Positions 1 through 9,740 of a stretch of 64,000 nt of DNA are shown in pieces (position 1 is the stretch's first letter; each line of letters opens with the position of its first letter). The translations under genes and the position numbers were made by a program. Under the pieces are notes generated by a model. That model worked only from the letters and a program-made list of their open reading frames with translations, was not told where the DNA came from and searched no databases. The stretch comes from Ochotona curzoniae (Eukaryota > Chordata > Mammalia > Lagomorpha > Ochotonidae): NCBI RefSeq assembly GCF_017591425.1, contig NW_024465751.1:4402001-4466000 (forward strand). Reading direction: 5' to 3'.

Positions 1-714
1 GCAAGAAAACTGCCTGCAAGCCTCCGAGCAGGCCCAGGTATCTTCTGGGACAGATGTTCCAGTTTAGCATCAAGAAGAAGGCACAAGGCAAGGTTGAGGC
101 TGGACTCCAGCACAGGCCATGGCTGTTTCAGGCCTGTTGTGCCCCAGAGCTTTGCAAAAGGGCATGTGTGATGATGTTGACACAAAGACATCTTGGACTT
201 TGTGGATGGCATCTCTGAGAGCACATGGCACCATGCCTGCAGCATAGAGTAGCTGCTTTGGGACATTCCTTCTTCCCTTCCTGCACCAGCCAAGTGTGTG
301 TGGGGAGGACCCTGGATATTTGCAATGCTGGCCTCATCTCAGCTGTCACAGAGCTCCTGGGGGGCACTTCCGCAGCCCCTCTCCCCCCATCAGCAGCTGT
401 TTCCATCCATTCTTCCCTGTGCTGGGCAGACCCACAGTGCCTCCTGTCACCCCTGGATCCCGTCCAGCCCCTGAGTTGAAAATGCCTCTTCTAGAAAGAT
501 GGAGGAGAGATTTCATCTTGCTCACCAGCTGGGCCCAGCTGTGTCCAACACGGGAAGGACCCTTTGCTTCCAGTTCCTCATTTGTTCCAGGATAAAATTT
601 GATGTTTCTAGACCACCCAGACCTTCTGACATTGTTGGAAGAGCCTCTGGTAGTGTTCTTGGCTCCAGGCGCCTCATTGTGGGGAAGGGATACAAGGTGT
701 GGTGGCAGGCAGTG
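1..714. other. unassigned single-copy sequence
   Basis: No repeat family or exon is recognisable. Overlapping short frames occur on both strands (the longest is 168 codons on the minus strand), but they have no conserved motif, no splice-site pattern and no codon signature. I treat them as chance frames in moderately GC-rich DNA. Confidence 0.5.
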
Positions 715-905
715 AGCAGTGCTGGGAAAGAACTCGGGCTTTGCAGCCAGGCTGACCCTGGCTGAGATCATACTCAGACTGGCAAGTTCCTTTGGACTTT
801 CTGACTTGGGGGCACCTATGTCTCCTCTATATTCTGGGAATGACACAACCATCCTAACAGTTTCCCTGAAGGTTCAATGAAATGATGAGACTACCAGCAG
901 TATCT
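715..905 (+). mobile_element. MIR SINE remnant
   Basis: The sequence follows the MIR core: a GGGCTTTGCAGCCAGGCTGAC-like segment, then a degraded cytosine- and thymine-rich 'CTTGGGCAAGTT...CTCTGTGCCTC' stretch, then a GGTTCAATGAAATGATGAG segment matching the MIR 3' part. It is highly diverged, as expected of an ancient mammalian element. Confidence 0.65.
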
Positions 906-1800
906 TAGCTGTGTCTGTAACCTTTGGAAAGATGGCAAGTTAATTACCAGGAGGAAAACCTTGCCCATGGATTGTCATGTGTGGATTTGAGCTCACAGGA
1001 AGGGAAAAAGGATACTTCCTTCTCACTCTGATATGAGCACCCCACGTCTTTCCCTGCTGGCCCTTCTCCATCCTTCTTTCTCCTTGGTGTCCCCATGGTG
1101 CCTCCCTCTGCCTTAGCTTTCTTCTCCTACAAGGGTTTATGCTCTGGTTCTCATGGTTCCGTCTCATTCTTCCCTGACATGGTTGGGGTAGGATGAGAGC
1201 ATTAGCTCATGCCAGTCTGTTCTGGAGCTGGAGTGAGGGGCAGGAATAGAGCAGGCGAGGGTGACACAGAGGGGAGGTGATTTTTCTCTTATCTGAAACA
1301 TCTTGCCAGAAAAAGACTGGAGACCTTAGATCCCATCCTGTTGGCATCCCCTGTCTCTATGACATCCGTCAGTCAAGGTTCTTTCTAGCATCATTCTTGG
1401 GAGCAACTAAAGTGGCAAGGGTATATGTATATGGGCAGGGGAAGATCCTGAACTTCTGCAGCATTCCACTGGGGTGGCGGTAACTGGGTGTGGTAACTGG
1501 GTGTGGTGAGGACAAGAGGCTTAAAGGGTAGGCTCTCATCTCAGGGGTCTCTGGTTCTGTGAATAGGAGGTAGAGGGGCATGGCTGGGTGGCACTAAGTT
1601 ATCACCAAACTACAACAACAGAAACCAAAGTATTGTCTCTGACAAGTATATAGCAGATAGACGTCAGTCCCAAACTCAACCATCCGTGAGAAATCTAATA
1701 CTTAGCAATGGGCAAATGGCCTGTGTGCAAGAGAAAATTTTACTAAAGCTTGGAAAAGCTAAATTCTTTCAATAATTAGCTCCTTGGGAAAAAAAGGTGT
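906..1800. other. unassigned sequence
   Basis: Nothing recognisable apart from the small tandem duplication at 1481-1506. A stretch near 1615-1700 faintly resembles the inner part of an antisense MLT1 LTR but is too short to call. Confidence 0.45.
1481..1506. repeat. 13-bp tandem duplication
   Basis: TAACTGGGTGTGG occurs twice head to tail with no intervening base and no mismatch. This is a simple local duplication, probably replication slippage. Confidence 0.95.
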
Positions 1801-1810
1801 AGGGCATCAT

Positions 1811-1920
1811 CCTTTTTTTTTTTTAAGATTTTTATTTGTTTATTGGAAAGTCAGATATACAGAGAGGATCCTGGCACGTTCAAGGCGAGGACTTTTGCCG
1901 CTAGGCCCTGCCCCCGGGCC
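1811..1920 (-). mobile_element. young C-SINE copy, internally deleted
   Basis: Read on the minus strand this is the 5' end of the SINE (GGCCCGGG..., CTAGCGGC) joined to its 3' end (AGAGAG...CTGACTTTCC) and an A tail (T-run at 1813-1824). The middle two thirds of the normal 310-bp element is missing. It is flanked by a perfect 9-bp direct repeat, GGGCATCAT, at 1802-1810 and 1921-1929, the mark of an L1-driven insertion. Confidence 0.9.
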
Positions 1921-1929
1921 GGGCATCAT

Positions 1930-2242
1930 ACATTTTTAAGGATTTATTTATGCTCAGAAAGGTAGAGTTACAGAGAACAGAAGAGAGAGGGAGAGGGCTA
2001 TCCTTCCTGCTGTTCCATCTCCACGTGACTGTGATGGTTAGTTAGGTCTGGGCCAGGCCGAAACGAGGATGCCGGAGTGCCATTCGGGTCCTCTGTATAG
2101 CTGGAGGGGCTCAGGTGCTAGAGCTGTCTTCTGCTGATTTCCCAGGCACAATAGCAGGGAACTTGACTGGAAACAGATCAGCAGATACTTGAGCCCCAGT
2201 CATCTGGGCTGCAGACATTGCTGACAACAGCAGCTCCAGAAC
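1930..2242 (-). mobile_element. older C-SINE copy
   Basis: An antisense SINE starts with an A-tail remnant and the 'AGAAAGGTAGAGTTACAGAGA' region and ends near CAGCAGCTCC. Divergence from the younger copies is high and it follows the pan-lagomorph subfamily (GGAACTTGACTGGAAA near 2157). The younger deleted copy lies directly against its tail. Confidence 0.8.
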
Positions 2243-2274
2243 GGTATTTTAAATCAAGAACAATGATTACTATG

Positions 2275-2395
2275 TGCTGTCTGTAGCCAGCACTTGAAAT
2301 AAACACGTTTATCTTCACTGTGAGGCTCAGAGAGGCTATGTGATTGATGCAAAGGTGCAGAGTGATTTGTTAGGGGCAGGTTCAAAGGGCTAGGC
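2275..2395 (-). mobile_element. MIR SINE remnant
   Basis: It contains GAGGCTCAGAGAGGCTATGTGATT and a downstream GGTTCAAAGGGCTAG, the antisense MIR core signature (gaggctcagagaggttaagtgact...). The ends are not definable. Confidence 0.6.
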
Positions 2396-3035
2396 CCTGT
2401 CGCCTTTGCTAAGAGACTCAGGAAAGGAGACAAGTTTACATTCTTACTCAGAGGTGCATGTTTCCTCTCACGGAGGACTCTGGCCTATTGCAGCTGTCAC
2501 AGTTCTCGAGGCCGGCATGAGGTCATTCCTGATTCTGCAGTCTTCAGGACTGCTGCCACAGGTGTCTGCAGGGCGTCCTACATCTGGAGGCTTCCTTGGC
2601 GTGTCCCCCTCCCCAAATGGGATCTTTTCTCCCCTGCTTTGATGGTCACATTACCTTATCCTGTCTCTGCCTCTTGTTGCCTGTTAACCTTTTGTGGAGA
2701 CCCTTGTGAATACATGGGCTTCATGGGAACCCAGAAAAATCACCTCACCCCAAGATCCATCCACAAACTTTTTTTGTCACAGCATTCCTAGAGTGCAGGG
2801 ATTACGGCATGGGCGTCTTTAGGGGGGATCGTTGTTGGGCCCACTGCAGTATCCAGATAGTGCTGGAGTTGGGGACTCCCAGGGTAACCCCCACATGTGC
2901 ATGGCTCGGTACAGTTACGACCTGTGTGCATGAATGACTGTCTACCTTTATTATACATTAACCTTGAACCTGGAGCAGCTGTACGTCTTTGCTACACCTT
3001 ACTTAACCCTTACCAGGTCTTGTGTGTAGTGTTGA
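2396..3035. other. unassigned sequence
   Basis: No repeat, exon or structural signal is recognisable. A 78-codon plus-strand frame at 2406-2642 looks like chance. Confidence 0.45.
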
Positions 3036-3354
3036 TATTTTTTTGAGAGATATTAATTTTCACTGGAAAGGCAAATATACAGAGAGAGAAAGAGATACTG
3101 AAAAATCTGCTGGTTCACTCCACAAGTGGCCACAATAGCTGGAACTGAACTGATCCAAAACCAAGAGCCAGGAGCTTCTTCCCAGTGTCCCACAGAGGCA
3201 CAGGGTCCCAAGGCTTTGGGCTATCCTCAACTGCTTTCCCTGCTGGTTGGGAAGTGGAACAACTGGGACACAAACCGGCGCCCATATGGGATCCTGGTGC
3301 TGGTGGATATAAGATGAATATTTAGCTACTTGGCTATGGCTATCTTGATGGGTC
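3036..3354 (-). mobile_element. C-SINE copy, near full length
   Basis: The antisense element has all parts in order: AT-rich tail, purine-rich segment (CAGAGAGAGAAAGAGA), TTCACTCCACAAGTGGCCACAA-type core, AGGGTCCCAAGGCTTTGGGC, CCCATATGGGATCCTGG and a degraded 5' end. It belongs to the same general subfamily as the copies at 43 and 48 kb. Confidence 0.9.
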
Positions 3355-3404
3355 TTTCTTTCTTTCAAGGTTTATCTATTTTTTTTCCCTCAGTACATTG
3401 CACT

Positions 3405-3990
3405 TGTCTTTTTTTTTTATGTTGCATTATGTGACACAGTTTCATAGGCTCTGGGATCTCCCCAACCCCTTCTTGTACCCTTCCCCCGTGGTGGATTCCT
3501 CCACCTTGTTGCAGTATTACAGATCAAATTAAGTCCAGATTCTTTCTTTGCAAACATATACCAAGCATAGAGTCCAGCATCTTATTGTCCAGATAAATTC
3601 AACAATTTCTTGGGGAGACCATCTCTGGTCTAAAGGTAGAGCTGGCAGAATATCATCCCGATCAATTGAAAGCCCCAGCACAACATCAACAACAATTTAC
3701 AACATTATGGAATTAATTGAAATGGTATTGAATAATCAATATGTTAAAACCATGTAAGTTCTTAACCACAACCTGTGACTACTTCATTGACATTTCATTT
3801 TTTGTTTATACACAGAACTGGCTGCTGTACACCTTAAAGTGGCTATAGGGTACTATTCAGGTGTCCCATGTCCATTTTCATTTTAGTATTTAGCAGATTA
3901 TAGTGTTGAAGCATAATTTTGCTGAACTTGGCAAATTTTAGGATAGTCTAAACTGGCTTATAAATCTAACAAGGCATTTGTCAACAGTTG
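3405..3990 (-). mobile_element. L1 3' end (3'UTR), young lagomorph family, 5'-truncated
   Basis: A T-run at 3409-3418 marks the poly-A end of a minus-strand L1. The next 380 bp align closely with two other copies in this window (25591-26104 and 63373-63735), including ATTATGTGACACAG, the C-rich tract at 3459-3487, GTGGTGGATTCCTCCACCTT and CTTGGGGAGACC. No ORF2 is included, so the insertion is a typical 5'-truncated copy. The inner end (about 3800-3990) extends beyond the other two copies, so its limit is uncertain. Confidence 0.85.
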
Positions 3991-4040
3991 AGTTGCAGAA
4001 CATTTTTAGGAGGGGTGTGCAGAGAAATCTTCCGTACCCT

Positions 4041-4272
4041 AGTTTATCTATTTTCCTTGGAAAGGCACATCTACAGAGAGGAGAGACAGAGAGAAAGGTC
4101 CTGCATCTACTGGTTCACCCTCCAAATGGCTGCAACAGCCAGAGTTGAGCCGATCCAAAGCCAGGAGCCAGGGACCTCCCTGCATTTCCCAGCACAGCAA
4201 GGTGAAGTACTGTCCCAGGTCACTTACATAGGAAGTGGCAATAGGAAGCCCCCAGGCCATCCTGGTGGAGTT
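4041..4272 (-). mobile_element. C-SINE copy, lacking the 5' end
   Basis: The antisense SINE runs from the tail (TTTATCTATTTTCCTTGGAAAGG) through the core (GGTTCACCCTCCAAATGGC) to about the 'CCATCCTGGTGGAG' region, where similarity ends. The tRNA-like 5' part is absent or unrecognisable. Confidence 0.85.
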
Positions 4273-4450
4273 ATCCTCTATTGTCATGAGCTCCTAGAGG
4301 ACAGAGTGGACATCTGACTGCTGTGCCTGCTCTGTGTGTCTGCGTGAAACTGCCACAGAGGCATCAACTCAACATGGTGTATTAACCAAAGTCATTAAGC
4401 GAGAGAAAAGGAAGTGGGTATGTTAGAGAGATTGAATTTCAATTTTAAGA

Positions 4451-4757
4451 TTCAGGGCAAGTGTTGTGGGATTGTGCGTTAAGCCGCCACATGCAATTCT
4501 AGCATCCTATATGTGTGCCTGTTTCAGTCCTTTCTGATCCAGCTCCCTGCTAATGCTCCTGGGAGAGGCAGTGGAGGATGGTTCAAATCCCTGCAGCCAT
4601 GTGATAGACCCAGACGAAGCTCCTGGTTCCTCACTTTGTTTGACCTGGCTGCTCTGGCCGTTTTGGAGTGAACAGTGAATGAAAGATATTTTTTCCTCTC
4701 TATTTCTCACCTCTCTGTAGCTCTGCCCTTCAAATATATAAAGTAAATAAAAAGAAT
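4451..4757 (+). mobile_element. C-SINE copy, plus strand
   Basis: A sense-orientation SINE starts with a tRNA-like segment containing GCGTTAAGCCGCCACATGCA, continues through GATCCAGCTCCCTGCTAATG and ends in CTGCCCTTCAAATATATAAAG. This is the pan-lagomorph subfamily. With the antisense copy at 4041-4272 it forms an inverted pair separated by about 180 bp. Confidence 0.85.
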
Positions 4758-4758
4758 T

Positions 4759-5643
4759 AAATTAACACCATTTTGCATCTCTTTCCAGTAAGTAGGATGT
4801 TGAATTTTCTTTTGCCAGAAATTTCTATTATCTGAGTGTTTTTGGTTCACAGTGTGCCAAGTATGAAGTTTCCCCATGGATGAAGTCATGATGATGACTC
4901 AGGTTGGGCCCCAGCCGGTTAGATCAGGTGTACGTGCAGAGCCCTTTAGATCAGTGGGTCGCAAGGGCCCTGGTCTCTTTGCTTTCTCTCATCCTGACCC
5001 TTGCTGACCGCTTGCGAGGCAGTGTGCTCTCTTCCCTGCTTCTCTCTGTGCTTGTGGCAGCTGTTTGGCCCACAGCTGTTTACTTAGCTGCAGCTTTCTC
5101 CCAAGAACCAGGTTAGTCTCAGTGCACACAGGAAACCAAAACCAGGCATTTGGGGCTTGGAGTTCATTTTCTGTGTGAGAATCTTGCCGCCTTGTCGTCT
5201 GGTGCTCTCAGAATTGCATGTATCCCATCGCAAAGCTAAAGAGAAAGGCCCGGATGCAAAAGCACAACGGGGCTGCATCTGTGTCTAGATGAATTGGTGG
5301 CTGTGTATGTGAGGGTCCCAGTTGGGGGAGAGGAGCAACCTGTTCCTGCAGGCAACCTCTGGACGTTTGCCAAGGCCCCTTTCCAGTCCTTCCATCTTGA
5401 AAGGATGCCCTCTGGGAAGGCACCCAACCTGAGGGGCTAATTAATCACACTTTCTCCTCCACCAGGGATACAGGTTACTAAGACATTGGGAGAGGAGACA
5501 GGCAGGCGGAGATAAATCAGAATCAGCCTCATTGCTATCAATACAGCAGTGGGGACACTGTGCGCCTGCTGTGAGGGGAGCCTCAAGTTCCCGTCGGCCT
5601 GTCCTGTAGGATCCTGCTTGGTGGCTGCCTGTGTATGACCTGG
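4759..5643. other. unassigned single-copy sequence
   Basis: No family is recognised. Short frames on both strands overlap each other and lack splice context. The stretch 4880-5120 is locally GC-rich with several GCAGCT motifs but does not amount to a CpG island. Confidence 0.45.
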
Positions 5644-5667
5644 CTGCTGCTGCTGCTGCTGCTGCTG
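5644..5667. repeat. (CTG)8 trinucleotide repeat
   Basis: Eight uninterrupted CTG units. The reverse strand reads as CAG, which explains the serine or alanine runs in the antisense frames here. No coding context is visible. Confidence 0.98.
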
Positions 5668-6150
5668 TGTTGGGCTTTGGCGTCCTTTCTTCTCCAGTGC
5701 TTATCACAAATCAGCTTGCCTTTTAGCCACCAGGTGGTTTGACTCACACCAGGCCCTTTGTCCTCCAAGGCATTCAGAGCACTTGATTCCCAGGGAACAT
5801 ATTTGGTAATTAATCCTTTGTGGCCACAGGGATGGTATTCTGTGTGGGGGATGGAGGCAGCCTACGGGCCCCTCAGCCTCCAGATCTGTCCCGGCTGTGG
5901 GGTTGCCAGCCTGAGCCACCTCCCTGTGCTGTGTGTTGGTATCAGCCATGTCCAGCAGGTGGAGGTGTCACTGCATGTAAGAGATGGCAGGCCACTAACC
6001 ACTGCCTCCCTTGGAGAAATAAAAAAGCCAGCTTTCAGAAAACAAAAAGCGAGGAAAGTATTTTCTAAAAGGATGTACACTCCCAAGTATTCAAGTGAAT
6101 TTGCACGAAATTGCATTCATCCTAAGTTCTTGGGCTGGCAGTATCGTTTC
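5668..6150. other. unassigned single-copy sequence with a palindromic E-box
   Basis: CCACCAGGTGG at 5729-5739 is a near-palindromic E-box-type site with a partial CTCF-like core. No gene is recognised. The 184-codon plus-strand frame at 5758-6312 is the longest in the window, but its C-terminal third is just the translated polypyrimidine tract, so I do not call it. Confidence 0.4.
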
Positions 6151-6300
6151 CCTCCTGCAACAATGTCCTTGTCTCCCTCCTTCGTCCCTGCTATCCTTCC
6201 TCGTTCCCTCCCTGCTTCCTTCCTTCTTTCACTTTTGCCCTCTTCCTTTCCTGTCCTCCCTTCCTCCCACTCTCCCTCCCCCACCTTCCTTTCTTGTACT
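6151..6300. repeat. polypyrimidine tract
   Basis: About 150 bp is almost entirely C and T on the plus strand (repeated CCTTCC, CTCCCT and TTCCTTC blocks). It is imperfect low-complexity sequence with possible triplex-forming character. Confidence 0.9.
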
Positions 6301-6739
6301 GATCCACTTTAAGCCATGGATCTTAAAAACCATGCAGTACTACTTATGAAATACTATGTTTGTACATTTAAACTGCATGTACTATTCATTTCAATAAATG
6401 GCGAAGAAAAAAAAATATACCCCAGAGTTTTCCTCTGTTGAGAGGTAAGAACATAAAGGACTTTTGGCGTTTCCTTGGTTTTGTCCTTCACATTACTATA
6501 CAGTGAAGTTGATTAGTTCTGTGGATTTCAGCAAGTGTGTACCCCTGTGAGCCCCTGCCTGGCTGCTTGCTCTGCGCTCCTGCCCCACTGGGCCTGTGCG
6601 GCTTCTTCTTCTTTGCCCTGCCTGCCTGCTCTCCTGAGCTCTTTCTCTGAATAGCAGGGTTCAGCTGATGGATCCATTTATTTTCCTAGGAGTTCACTTT
6701 GGACTGTGACTTCATTCACTCACAGATATGGTTCATCTC
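6301..6739. other. unassigned sequence
   Basis: No repeat or exon is recognised. An AATAAATGGCGAAGAAAAAAAAA stretch near 6391-6414 looks like a tail but has no recognisable body attached. Confidence 0.4.
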
Positions 6740-7530
6740 CTTTATGCTTCATGGCCCCCAGCTCCATCTCCAGTCCAGGCATCTCAATTCCAGTCTGGAT
6801 TCACTGGCTGCATGGCTTCTAAACATCACCTGGGTGTCCCATGGGTGACCTGTACCTTGCACCTTACCAGCTCAATCCATGCATGAGTTTTGGGGGTGTG
6901 GCTTTTGTATTGCAAGTCTGTGAATGATGACATGAGACGCTGCCAGGCTCTTTCCATCCCTTCCCACATGGGTCAGTGATCAAGTCTGGTGTCATGCTTC
7001 AGGTGTTCCTGGATCCGCTCCCTTCTCTTGCCTCTCATTGCTTTTGGCCATCACCTAGGCACTTACTATGTCTTGCCTGAGTTTACCTCAACAGCCTCCT
7101 AGTGGTCTGTTAGTCTCTAGTTGCTCCTCTCTTCACTCCAGGCTTCCTATTTTCGCTGTGGGGTCAGCTCCATCAACACAGAGGAGATTATGTAGCTCCC
7201 ACAGCTCCACAGCCACAGGAGAGCACTCCAGGGTGCTGCTGGGCCTCTCACAGTGGCCTGTGAGCACCTTAGGCTCTGTTTTTTATATCCCCCCACCTCC
7301 GGCGGCCCTGCTCTACTTTGGCTTCCCCGCACTGGCAGACCAGCCCAGGCTGTGCTCTCTGGGACACTTGCTCGTTCTTCTACATGGCTGCTTTCCTGGC
7401 TTGTCAGGAATGAGCTCAGTATCCGCATCTCTCTGTACTCCTCCCAGTGCCTCAGGACATTGGAATCCCGCTGCCCTTGGGATCCTTCCATCTCCCGGCC
7501 ACTGGGAGCTGGTTGATCTCTGCAGGACTT
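6740..7530 (+). mobile_element. L2 LINE remnant (long)
   Basis: Several blocks match the L2 3' region in order: CCAGCTCCATCTCCAGTCCAGG, then a TGGGTGTCCCATGGG segment, then TTGCCTGAGTTTACCTCAACAGCCTCCTAG (the 'attactgcaatagcctcctaa' region), then degraded downstream sequence. At about 790 bp this is the longest L2 piece here. The 157-codon frame at 7068-7541 lies inside it and is not a host gene. Confidence 0.65.
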
Positions 7531-8429
7531 TGGTAATGTGAGAAGTAGCCAGAGAATAGTTGAATGAGGCAAAGATCAAGAGAGACAGGATAGAGCTAGG
7601 AGAGGAACATGAAGCTTAATGGCCCAGAGGAGAAAGGTTGGAGCCAGGGTAGAGTGAATGAGATTGAACATCTCTTTTTTCGAAGGCTTTGGGCTGGAAG
7701 TGTTTTGGATTTTGGAACAGTTGCACGTACATGACGAGATGCCCTGGGAGGGAACCCAAGCCTAAACACTCACCTGGCTTATGTTTCAGTACACACTTAT
7801 ACATATCATGAAAGTCCGTTTATATGTACTTGTAGTCACCCAGCTTTTCACTGTGACCTGTCCCATGTGGTCAGTAGTTAGATGTACCACTAGTGATGGT
7901 TGTAATCCCAACACTTTGCATTTCAGAATGGCAGGATTTCAGATTTTAGGGGTGCTCATGTAGCATGTCTGGGCAGTTTGCTTGTAGGCACTCATCTCTT
8001 TGGCCCTTGAGACAGAAGTTTCTGAGTTAAAGCGTATCTTTTTAGGGGAACATCAGCAGAACCAAGCACAGTAGACAGTCACTCCTAGCAGTCTGTATTC
8101 TCTCTGCCAATGTTCAGTCTAAATCTGCCAAGCCCCCGTGAGTCTGAGAAGGTAGGACATGACCTCAGCAGGACCAGGATGGGCACTCCCAGCTGTCACC
8201 TCAGCTTCCAGCTTTGAGTGATTCCATTCCTGATGTGCAATAGATAGCAGGGCACTGGACTCTGGAAGTGAAACTCCACATGGGTCTTGCCAGAGGCATA
8301 CCTGGCAAGGAGTGTCTATTTCCAGAACTGTTTACTTACAACTATAAGAATTAAAAACCTGCCCAGGCTAGGAAGGGCCTGGACTGAAGCTCATGAAAGT
8401 CTGTGATGTTTGACTCAGGAGAATTAGAT
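7531..8429. other. unassigned sequence
   Basis: Nothing recognisable. A possible MIR trace near 8225-8300 is too degraded to call. Confidence 0.4.
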
Positions 8430-8431
8430 TC

Positions 8432-8747
8432 TTTTTTTTTTTTTAAGATTTATTTTATTTTACTGGAGAAGAAGGCATAGTGAGAAAGCTCGCCCATCAG
8501 TCGGTTCACTCCCCAAGTGGCCATAAAGCTGGAGCTGAGCCAATCTAAAGCCAGGAAACAGGAACTTCTTCAGGGTCTCCCATGTGGTTGCAGGATCCCA
8601 AAGCTTTGGACCATCCTCAACTGCTTTTCCATGCCGCAGCAGGGATCTGGATGGGAAGCAGAGCATCCAGGACACAAACCAGTGCCCATAGACCATCTCT
8701 CTGTGTGTAAGGTAAGGATTTAGCCACCAGGCTATCATGCTGGGCCG
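8432..8747 (-). mobile_element. C-SINE copy, near full length
   Basis: The antisense SINE runs from a T-run (8432-8444), through TTCACTCCCCAAGTGGCC, TCTCCCATGTGGTTGCAGGATCCC and ACACAAACCAGTGCCCATA, to a well-preserved 5' end (TAGCCACCAGGCTATCATGCTGGGCC). It is the young subfamily. Confidence 0.92.
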
Positions 8748-9034
8748 AGAACTGAGTTCTGACTCTGACACTCAGAAGTTCTGTGGGCTGAGCAAAGACC
8801 TTGCTGCTCCTAGTCCCTCCTGTAAGAATGCAGCTCTGAACACTGGGCCGCAGAGGAGGATTTAATGTGAATACAGGGTGTGGAACCCACACTGCATGTC
8901 TGGCTCCCCGAGTAGCTGTGAGCTCCCGGAGGGCCAAGGATTCTCTTCTTCATCTCTCTGTCAGGAAGTCTGTGAGGTGTCATGTGTGAAGGGCCTCACA
9001 GCTCTTCAAGATCTAGAATTCTGAAGATGAAGCT
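8748..9034. other. unassigned sequence
   Basis: No repeat, exon or structural signal is recognised between the young SINE and the antisense L2. Confidence 0.4.
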
Positions 9035-9430
9035 CTTCTTATTCATTCATGCTTGAATCGATTTCCTTTTTTAAATAGCTATCTGTGAATCATCCCCTGT
9101 GCACCAGCCAATGTGTGGTTTCCATGTAAAAAACGATGAGAAAACAACCACAGCATCTTCTACTTGGAGGTTTAAGAAAGGTTAGGGGACACAGTCATGA
9201 CACACACAAGTTGTGGAGTCACAAGGAGCAAAAAGAACAAGGGCGATGGATGACTGTGTGGGGAGGGGTGTGATTGGGTTACAGAGGGCGGGCAGGGAAG
9301 GCATTTCAGGGTTGGGGTCGTGAAAGCTGAGATCTGAGTGATGAGCAGAGGTTAGCCTGGCAAAGGTCCTGTGACAGAGTGGGACTGGGGTGGCTTGAGG
9401 TGTGGAAAGTGAACATTTCAAGCAAAAGTC
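9035..9430 (-). mobile_element. L2 LINE 3' remnant
   Basis: It begins with ATTCATTCATGC (antisense of the L2 3' terminal repeat), continues with CTGTGCACCAGCCAATGTG and, farther on, GAGCAGAGGTTAGCCTGGCAAAGG. This matches the antisense L2 order 'ttattgagcacctac ... aggagttagccaggcgaag'. It is truncated by or abuts the SINE at 9433. Confidence 0.75.
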
Positions 9431-9432
9431 AC

Positions 9433-9740
9433 TTTGTTTTAAAGATTTCTTTATTAGCAAGGCGGTGATACAGAGAGGACTGTTTCACCTGCTGGTTCGC
9501 TCCCTAACGGCCCCAAGGGCTGGGACTAGGCCGGACTGAGCCCAGCAGCCAGGAGCTTCATATGGGTTCCCCATGTTGGTACAGGGGCCCACGAACTTGG
9601 GCCATCTTCTGCCGTTTTCCCCAGGTGTAATAGCAAGGAGCTGGATTGGAAGTGGAGTAGTGAGGACTCGAATTGGGGCCTATATTAGGCACCGACGTTG
9701 CAGGAAGCAGCTTCACGCAGTGCACTCCCATGCCGGCCCC
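9433..9740 (-). mobile_element. C-SINE copy, older subfamily
   Basis: A complete antisense SINE runs from TTTTAAAGATTTCTTTATTAG to ATGCCGGCCCC. It contains GGAGCTGGATTGGAAGTGGAG and several CpG sites, the latter pointing to moderate age. It lies directly against the antisense L2. Confidence 0.9.

Noticed and set aside
346..852. 168-codon minus-strand open frame
   Set aside because: No domain, no exon boundaries, and part of it overlaps a MIR remnant; judged a chance frame in GC-richer DNA.
1615..1700. Possible MLT1 LTR fragment (ACAACAGAAACCAAAGTATTGTCTC)
   Set aside because: Similarity covers only about 50 bp and the neighbouring LTR segments are missing.
5758..6312. 184-codon plus-strand open frame, the longest in the window
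   Set aside because: Its last third is the translated polypyrimidine tract, there is no recognisable domain, overlapping frames exist in the other phases, and no splice or promoter context supports it.
7068..7541. 157-codon plus-strand open frame
   Set aside because: It lies inside the L2 LINE remnant (6740-7530).
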